DNA from: Methylomarinum sp.
GTDB taxonomy: Bacteria; Pseudomonadota; Gammaproteobacteria; Methylococcales; Methylomonadaceae
DNA length: 13,134 nucleotides
Assembly: GCA_013139755.1 (NCBI GenBank)
Contig: WTAG01000046.1
Coordinates: 1-13,134, forward strand
Reading direction: 5' to 3'
Shown here in pieces: positions 8,720 to 13,134 of the stretch. The notes below the pieces were generated by a model. The model had not been told where the DNA came from and made no database searches. It saw only the letters and a program-made list of their open reading frames with translations. Made by a program: the position numbers and the translations under genes. Position 1 is the stretch's first letter, and each line of letters starts with the position of its first letter.

Positions 8720-10625
8720 GTTCGGTTATTCTTTGGCCATATTTACAGTTGCTTATTCTGTTAATGTGCTTGCAGAAGAGCAAGCTTCGGCGGATAGTTT
8801 TTTTCTGGATGATGCACCCGTTGTGTTGTCGGCAACACGATTAAAACAGTCTTTAGCTGATGCGCCAGCAGCCATCACGGTGATTGATAAAGCCATGATA
8901 AGAGCCAGTGGCGCTAAGGAAATAGTTGAACTCTTTCGTTTAGTACCTGGCATGCAAGTTGGCTATAAACGTAATCAACTTCCATCGACGACATATCATG
9001 GAATGAGTGATGAGTTTGCTAGAGGTATGCAAGTTTTGGTTGATGGACAATCTATATATCTTGCCAGTTTTGGAGGCTTATATTGGATTGATTACCCGGT
9101 ATTAATTGAAGATATTGAACGCATCGAAGTGATACGAGGGCCTGCCGCTTCAACTTATGGCCCTAATGCTTTTTTAGGGGTTATTAATATAATAACTTCG
9201 CACACTTCGCAAACCCAGGGAGCTCAAGCTGATTTTCGCGCAGGTGGAGGTGATTATTATCGTGGTGTAGCGAGGTATGGCGGAAAATTAGATGATTTAG
9301 GCTACCACTTTAGTTTTTCTCATAACGAGAAAGATAGCCTGGAAAATGCAGTGAATGACCAGTCTATTAATTTGTTTACTAGTCGTTTTGATTACCAATT
9401 ATCAAACAAAGATACCCTGCAATATAATTTGGGCTTTAGTCAAGGCAAGCGCCATATGGGGATTGAAAATGACCTCAATGACCCTTTTCGTTATGAACGT
9501 AGCATGCAAGTAAGTCAAAATTTAACCTGGGAGCATCATTTTGGTACGGGTGAACAATTAGCGATGCATTTAACTCATAATCATCATGAAATGGATGATG
9601 ATTTTGTGACGGATGGTGTCCCTGTCAGTAATGATCAGCTTGCTGATCGAATTGATTTTGAATTGCAGCATACCTTTTCGCCTTTTGAAAACACCCGAAT
9701 GGTCTGGGGGTTAGGAAGTCGTTTAGATAGAATGCGGATTCCTATTTGGGTGGGCGATGATGAAAAAAGTAATGTGCTTTATCGTACTTTTGCCAATATA
9801 GAATGGAAATTTCTTGATGATTTTAGTTTGAACCTTGGTGCTTTAATTGAAAAGAATTCGTACACTGATTTTGATTTTTCTCCTAAGATTGCATTAAATT
9901 ACCAGTGGACAAATTTGAATAGTTTTAGAGTAATGGCTTCGCGTGCTTCTCATATGCCTACATTGGGGGAGCAAAATTTAGATTTTGGAGAGCCCGTGAA
10001 AACATTACTGAATGTGCGAGTAAAAACGTCTCGGACACTGAGTCCTGTTGAGGTGTTTACTTACGAAGGTGGTTATCATGGGCAGTTTTTAAATAAACAA
10101 TTAGTTGCTGATGTAAAAATAGCCTATCAGCGTTTTGAGCAGCTGACCCAACCCGTATTTGGGTATTTAGATGCCAATAACAATGCCATACTTGATTATG
10201 ATACGACGGATGTTGCTAATACTTTAAATTATGAAGTACAACTCGATTATAAACCGAGTACTAAAGCTTTAGTTCATGCGGGTTATTCCTGGATTAATAT
10301 TAATCATAAAGGGGGGCTGCATAATTATGCTAAGTCTGCACCGCATCATTCAGCTAATTTCTTGGCATCATATATATTTCCCAGGCAGTGGGAAGCCAGT
10401 TTAGCTTATTACTATCGTAGTGAAATGCAGTATTTACGTTCTGATGTTATAGATCAGTATCAACGACTAGATTTTATTTTACGAAAAAGTATTAATTTGA
10501 CTGCAAGACAAAAAGTTGAACTTTCTTTTATACATCAGAATAATTTAGGATCAAAAGATGAGTTTTTGCAGGGAGATCGCTTAACTGATCGTAGCTTTAT
10601 CGAAGTTTCTTATCAGTATGATTAA
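8712..10625 (+). CDS. TonB-dependent outer-membrane receptor, substrate unknown
   Basis: TonB-dependent receptors import siderophores, cobalamin, metals or other scarce ligands across the outer membrane using TonB/ExbBD energy. The 637-residue product has a signal peptide (about 1-21, cleavage after VLA), a likely TonB-box segment APVVLSATR (35-43) and a plug domain at about 45-165. The plug shows DAPAAITVIDK, LVDGQSIY and IERIEVIRGPAASTYGPNAFLGVINIIT-type text; the last motif is its hallmark. The remainder alternates polar and aromatic residues like a 22-strand barrel. It ends in YQYD, without the usual terminal Phe or Trp. The ATG at 8712 overlaps the last 8 nt of lspA, and a TTG two codons upstream is less likely. 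The barrel gives no clear substrate. Its position after lspA, where fkpB or ispH often sits, is unusual. Confidence 0.9.
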   Translation: MNKFGYSLAIFTVAYSVNVLAEEQASADSFFLDDAPVVLSATRLKQSLADAPAAITVIDKAMIRASGAKEIVELFRLVPGMQVGYKRNQLPSTTYHGMSDEFARGMQVLVDGQSIYLASFGGLYWIDYPVLIEDIERIEVIRGPAASTYGPNAFLGVINIITSHTSQTQGAQADFRAGGGDYYRGVARYGGKLDDLGYHFSFSHNEKDSLENAVNDQSINLFTSRFDYQLSNKDTLQYNLGFSQGKRHMGIENDLNDPFRYERSMQVSQNLTWEHHFGTGEQLAMHLTHNHHEMDDDFVTDGVPVSNDQLADRIDFELQHTFSPFENTRMVWGLGSRLDRMRIPIWVGDDEKSNVLYRTFANIEWKFLDDFSLNLGALIEKNSYTDFDFSPKIALNYQWTNLNSFRVMASRASHMPTLGEQNLDFGEPVKTLLNVRVKTSRTLSPVEVFTYEGGYHGQFLNKQLVADVKIAYQRFEQLTQPVFGYLDANNNAILDYDTTDVANTLNYEVQLDYKPSTKALVHAGYSWININHKGGLHNYAKSAPHHSANFLASYIFPRQWEASLAYYYRSEMQYLRSDVIDQYQRLDFILRKSINLTARQKVELSFIHQNNLGSKDEFLQGDRLTDRSFIEVSYQYD

Positions 10626-11167
10626 TCTTCTAAAGCAGATAGTAAAGTCTGCCAATTAAAGCTCTCCCCAGGATCGGTTTTTCTGCCTGGTGCTATATCA
10701 CTATGCCCAGCGATGTTCTCTTTAGATAGCGATGGGTAATTTTCCAGCAATGCTTTGCTAACTAAGGCAAGCTGTTGATATTGTTTGTCTGTATAAGCTT
10801 GTGTTTCAGAGCCTTCTAACTCAATTCCAATTGAGAAATCATTGCATTTTTCTCGGCCTTTATACTCAGATATTCCCGCATGCCAAGCCCGTTTATTAAA
10901 GGGTACATATTGCACAATTTCCCCTGTACGCTTAATTAACAGATGTGACGATACTTGTAATTGATGAATCTCTTTAAAGTAAGGATGCTGGTCTGGATTG
11001 AGTTGATTGCAAAACAATTGGTCGATATAGCCGCCACCAAACTGTTCTGGAGGTAGGCTAATGCAATGCACCACAATGAGTGATATGTCCTCTGTTACAG
11101 GCCGCTCATCACAATTAGGTGAAGGTATTCTTGTGGAGTGGCTTAGCCAGTGATTCTCAATTCTCAT
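10622..11167 (-). CDS. ampD: 1,6-anhydro-N-acetylmuramyl-L-alanine amidase AmpD
   Basis: AmpD is a cytoplasmic zinc amidase. It cuts the bond between anhydro-MurNAc and L-Ala in recycled muropeptides, which keeps the inducers of AmpR-type beta-lactamase regulation low. The 181-residue protein aligns closely with E. coli AmpD (183). The zinc ligands H34, H155 and D165 are present, with E116 and K163 at the active-site positions and the conserved blocks RAWHAG (93-98), NDFSIGIELEG (109-119) and GHSDIAPGRKTDPG (154-167). The absence of a signal peptide fits the cytoplasmic AmpD type rather than the periplasmic AmiD type. The gene converges on the TonB receptor, and their stop codons share the bases TTAA at 10622-10625. 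It is divergent from nadC across 96 bp. No ampR or beta-lactamase gene is visible nearby. Confidence 0.95.
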   Translation of the reverse strand: MRIENHWLSHSTRIPSPNCDERPVTEDISLIVVHCISLPPEQFGGGYIDQLFCNQLNPDQHPYFKEIHQLQVSSHLLIKRTGEIVQYVPFNKRAWHAGISEYKGREKCNDFSIGIELEGSETQAYTDKQYQQLALVSKALLENYPSLSKENIAGHSDIAPGRKTDPGESFNWQTLLSALED

Positions 11168-11215
11168 TTAATGGGCGACTCAGGCAAATACTTTACAATC
11201 AATTAGAAAAAATAC

Positions 11216-11224
11216 TGGTATTAT
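11216..11224 (+). promoter_or_regulatory. Possible extended -10 promoter of nadC
   Basis: TG at 11216-11217, one base, then TATTAT at 11219-11224 make an extended -10 element. A TTTACA (11192-11197) lies upstream, but at 21 nt it is too far away to count as a normal -35. Transcription would begin near 11231, about 33 nt before the nadC ATG. The match is reasonable, but the region is very AT-rich. Confidence 0.35.
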
Positions 11225-11263
11225 TTATTCCAAAATTTAAAGAGTGGGAGTATTTTACCAATA

Positions 11264-12091
11264 ATGAGCAAGCAACCAACGATTACTGAAATAAAAAATT
11301 TTCTTAATGAAGATATTGGCAGTGGAGATATAACGGCCAGTATCATTTCAAATGATCGACAAGCTAAAGCAACGGTAATAACCAGAGAGCCAATGGTATT
11401 GTGCGGACAAGCATGGTTTGATGCCGTGTTTAAAGCGCTTAATTCAGATATCAGTATCCATTGGTTTTTTGCTGATGGTGATTCTGTTGCAGAAAACACT
11501 GTTTTATGTGAATTAAAGGGTGCGGCTAAAGATTTGTTAACCGGTGAGCGTACGGCATTAAATTTGTTGCAGACCTTATCTGCAACAGCATCTGTTGCAA
11601 AATGCTATGCAGATGCCGTTTTGGGTACTCCATGCAAGGTTCTGGATACACGAAAAACGATTCCCGGCTTAAGAAATGCCCAAAAATATGCGGTGACTTG
11701 CGGTGGCTGTGTAAATCATCGGACAGGGCTTTATGATGGCGTATTAATTAAAGAAAATCATATTATAGCGGCGGGGTCTATTGCCCTGGCCATTAGTTCG
11801 GCCAGAAAAATAACTGATGTCCTGGTCGAGGTTGAGGTTGAGTCACTGGATGAATATCAACAAGCTTTAGCAGCGAAGCCTGACCGTATTATGCTGGATA
11901 ATTTTTCTCTTGCAGAAATGGTACAAGCGGTTAATCTTAATAAAGGCAATATTGAGCTGGAGGCTTCGGGAGACATCACCTTAGAGAATATCCGTAAAAT
12001 AGCCGAAACTGGGGTTGATTACATTTCTATCGGCGCATTAACGAAACATGTTAATGCGATTAATTTATCAATGCGAATTACCATGGAATAA
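11264..12091 (+). CDS. nadC: Nicotinate-nucleotide pyrophosphorylase (quinolinate phosphoribosyltransferase)
   Basis: NadC condenses quinolinate with PRPP to give nicotinate mononucleotide, CO2 and pyrophosphate, in de novo NAD synthesis. The 275-residue protein has the open-faced N-terminal domain and the TIM-barrel-like domain. Substrate-binding motifs are intact: ERTALNLLQ (95-103), DTRKTIPGLR (128-137), KYAVTCGGCVNHR (141-153), LIKENHI (161-167), EVEVES (189-194), LDNF (211-214) and EASGDIT (233-239). The ATG at 11264 has GGGAG at 11246-11250, 13 nt upstream, which is a long spacing, but no other in-frame start fits. The gene is divergent from ampD. Its TAA stop overlaps the next gene's ATG by one base. 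Confidence 0.96.
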   Translation: MSKQPTITEIKNFLNEDIGSGDITASIISNDRQAKATVITREPMVLCGQAWFDAVFKALNSDISIHWFFADGDSVAENTVLCELKGAAKDLLTGERTALNLLQTLSATASVAKCYADAVLGTPCKVLDTRKTIPGLRNAQKYAVTCGGCVNHRTGLYDGVLIKENHIIAAGSIALAISSARKITDVLVEVEVESLDEYQQALAAKPDRIMLDNFSLAEMVQAVNLNKGNIELEASGDITLENIRKIAETGVDYISIGALTKHVNAINLSMRITME

Positions 12092-12576
12092 TGAACATGA
12101 CAGATAATGCCAGTGCCATTTTTAAGCATATCACGCAAGGCGTGTATGTTATCAGTGTGAATAATGGGCAGGAGAGAAATGCTTTTACTGCTGCTTGGGT
12201 GATGCAAGTTTCCTATGACCCTTTGCTGATCTGTTTTAGCATTAATCCAGAGCACCATTCTTATGCTTTGTTACAAGAGGGCGCTGCTTGTTGTATTAGC
12301 GTGTTAAATGATGAGCAGTATATAGAAGCAGAACATTTTGGGCAGTCTTATAGTAAAGATAAGATGTCGGGATTCACCTGGCTAGAAACAACAACGGGAG
12401 CTCCTGCACTGTCAGATAGTCTGGCATATTTTGATTGTCAGATTGATCACTATTCAGACGCTGGAGACCATAAATTAGTGATTTGTCGTGTGCTGGATGC
12501 GGCTATTTTAAATGAAGGTCAGCCTATGCTGTATAGCGATACTGGTGATATGGATGGTAGTAGTGAACTGCTGTAA
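12091..12576 (+). CDS. Flavin reductase-like FMN-binding split-barrel protein
   Basis: The 161-residue protein resembles the flavin reductase-like family (split-barrel FMN-binding fold), whose members pass electrons from NAD(P)H to free or bound flavin, often for a partner oxygenase. Visible hallmarks are an early ITQGVYVIS strand (14-22), NAFTAAWVMQVSYDPLL (30-46) matching the family's N-x-x-T-A-S-x-x-x-VS-x-DP pattern, SINPEHHSYALL (50-61), and GDHKLVICRV (125-134), which carries the conserved GDH. There is no signal peptide or extra domain, so it is probably a small cytoplasmic enzyme. The start could be the ATG at 12091 (1-nt overlap with the nadC stop) or the one at 12097; the latter is better spaced from GGA at 12085-12087. 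Reinitiation after nadC is likely. The partner and exact reaction cannot be read from the sequence. Confidence 0.8.
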   Translation: MNMTDNASAIFKHITQGVYVISVNNGQERNAFTAAWVMQVSYDPLLICFSINPEHHSYALLQEGAACCISVLNDEQYIEAEHFGQSYSKDKMSGFTWLETTTGAPALSDSLAYFDCQIDHYSDAGDHKLVICRVLDAAILNEGQPMLYSDTGDMDGSSELL

Positions 12577-12780
12577 TACCGCTATATTTAGATTGGCTAA
12601 AGCAATAGTTTAGTCGAGGTCTGTTTCCATAAAAAGCACCATTTTTGCTCTTGATAAGCACGTTCTTGGTGCGTCCTTAAAGCTACATTTATTACTTTGT
12701 TAAAAGTCATTTTATTAAGGCTTGAAACATCCTAGCATGATAAGATTGGTGGCTTATTAACCATCTATCAAGAGAACAAA

Positions 12781-13134
12781 ATGAAAGCAAATATTGGATT
12801 AATCGGGCTTGCTGTAATGGGGCAAAATCTGGTTCTGAATATGAATGACAATGGATATAAAGTTGCCGTTTTTAATCGTACGACCAGTAAAGTTGATGAA
12901 TTCATGGAAGGGCCAGCTAAAGGCACCGAGATTGTTGGTACTCATACTCTTGAAGAATTAGTTGACAGCCTGGAAGCACCGCGCAAAGTGATGTTGATGG
13001 TAAAAGCAGGTGAAGTGGTTGATTTATGGATTGAAAAGCTACTGCCTTTATTGTCTGCGGGCGATATTATTATAGATGGTGGTAATTCACTGTATACCGA
13101 TTCAAATCGTCGTACAGACTACCTTAGAGAAAAA
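12781..13134 (+). CDS. gnd: 6-phosphogluconate dehydrogenase, decarboxylating, N-terminal part
   Basis: Gnd oxidises and decarboxylates 6-phosphogluconate to ribulose 5-phosphate with NAD(P)+, in the pentose phosphate pathway. In RuMP-cycle methylotrophs it also serves formaldehyde oxidation. The 118 codons present cover most of the Rossmann domain: the dinucleotide-binding GLIGLAVMGQN (6-16), FNRTTSK (31-37) where NADP-dependent enzymes bind the 2'-phosphate, MLMVKAG (71-77) and IIIDGGNS (96-103). The form matches the long decarboxylating type (about 470 residues), so roughly three quarters of the gene lies beyond the window edge. The ATG at 12781 is preceded by AAGAGA at 12770-12775. It is separated from the flavin reductase gene by 204 bp and is probably its own transcription unit, although I see no clear promoter. 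Confidence 0.94.
   Translation, partial: MKANIGLIGLAVMGQNLVLNMNDNGYKVAVFNRTTSKVDEFMEGPAKGTEIVGTHTLEELVDSLEAPRKVMLMVKAGEVVDLWIEKLLPLLSAGDIIIDGGNSLYTDSNRRTDYLREK

Noticed and set aside
12595..12672. Small stems (CTAAA/TTTAG at 12597-12613; GCACCA/TGGTGC at 12636-12672) after the flavin reductase gene
   Set aside because: The stems are short, one has a loop of about 25 nt, and neither is followed by a T-run, so neither is a supportable terminator or riboswitch.
12715..12743. TTAAGG-17-TGATAA as a gnd promoter
   Set aside because: Both boxes are poor matches to consensus in AT-rich DNA, so I do not list it as a feature.

Overview
This is a conserved housekeeping stretch of a gammaproteobacterial chromosome. 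The genes and their order (obgE-proB, rpsT, murJ, ribF, ileS, lspA) are typical of Gammaproteobacteria. The AT-rich base composition (about 40% GC judged by eye) and the accessory genes would fit an aquatic lineage such as Methylococcales. That placement is an impression, not a demonstrated result.

Layout. Positions 1-1633: the 3' part of the ribosome-assembly GTPase gene obgE overlaps proB (first step of proline synthesis). A perfect palindromic two-way terminator follows, then rpsT (ribosomal protein S20) on the minus strand with a near-consensus sigma70 promoter. Positions 2165-3697: murJ, the lipid II flippase, is divergent from rpsT and starts with TTG. Positions 3698-4207: about 510 bp without an intact gene, holding what looks like a decayed small gene. 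Positions 4208-8719: ribF (FMN/FAD synthesis), ileS (isoleucyl-tRNA synthetase) and lspA (lipoprotein signal peptidase), with a palindromic repeat between ileS and lspA. Positions 8712-10625: an outer-membrane TonB-dependent receptor whose start codon lies inside the end of lspA. Positions 10622-11167: ampD (peptidoglycan recycling amidase) on the minus strand, its stop codon interlocked with that of the receptor. Positions 11264-12576: nadC (NAD synthesis) and a flavin reductase-like gene, joined by a 1-nt stop/start overlap. Position 12781 to the end: the first 118 codons of gnd (6-phosphogluconate dehydrogenase).

Shared themes are the cell envelope (murJ, lspA, the receptor, ampD), flavin and nicotinamide cofactors (ribF, nadC, flavin reductase) and translation (obgE, rpsT, ileS). 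I see no phage, transposase, CRISPR array, tRNA or rRNA. I found no convincing undescribed system. The points most worth checking are the decayed gene before ribF, the palindromic repeat before lspA, the receptor coupled to lspA, and the nadC-flavin reductase pair.
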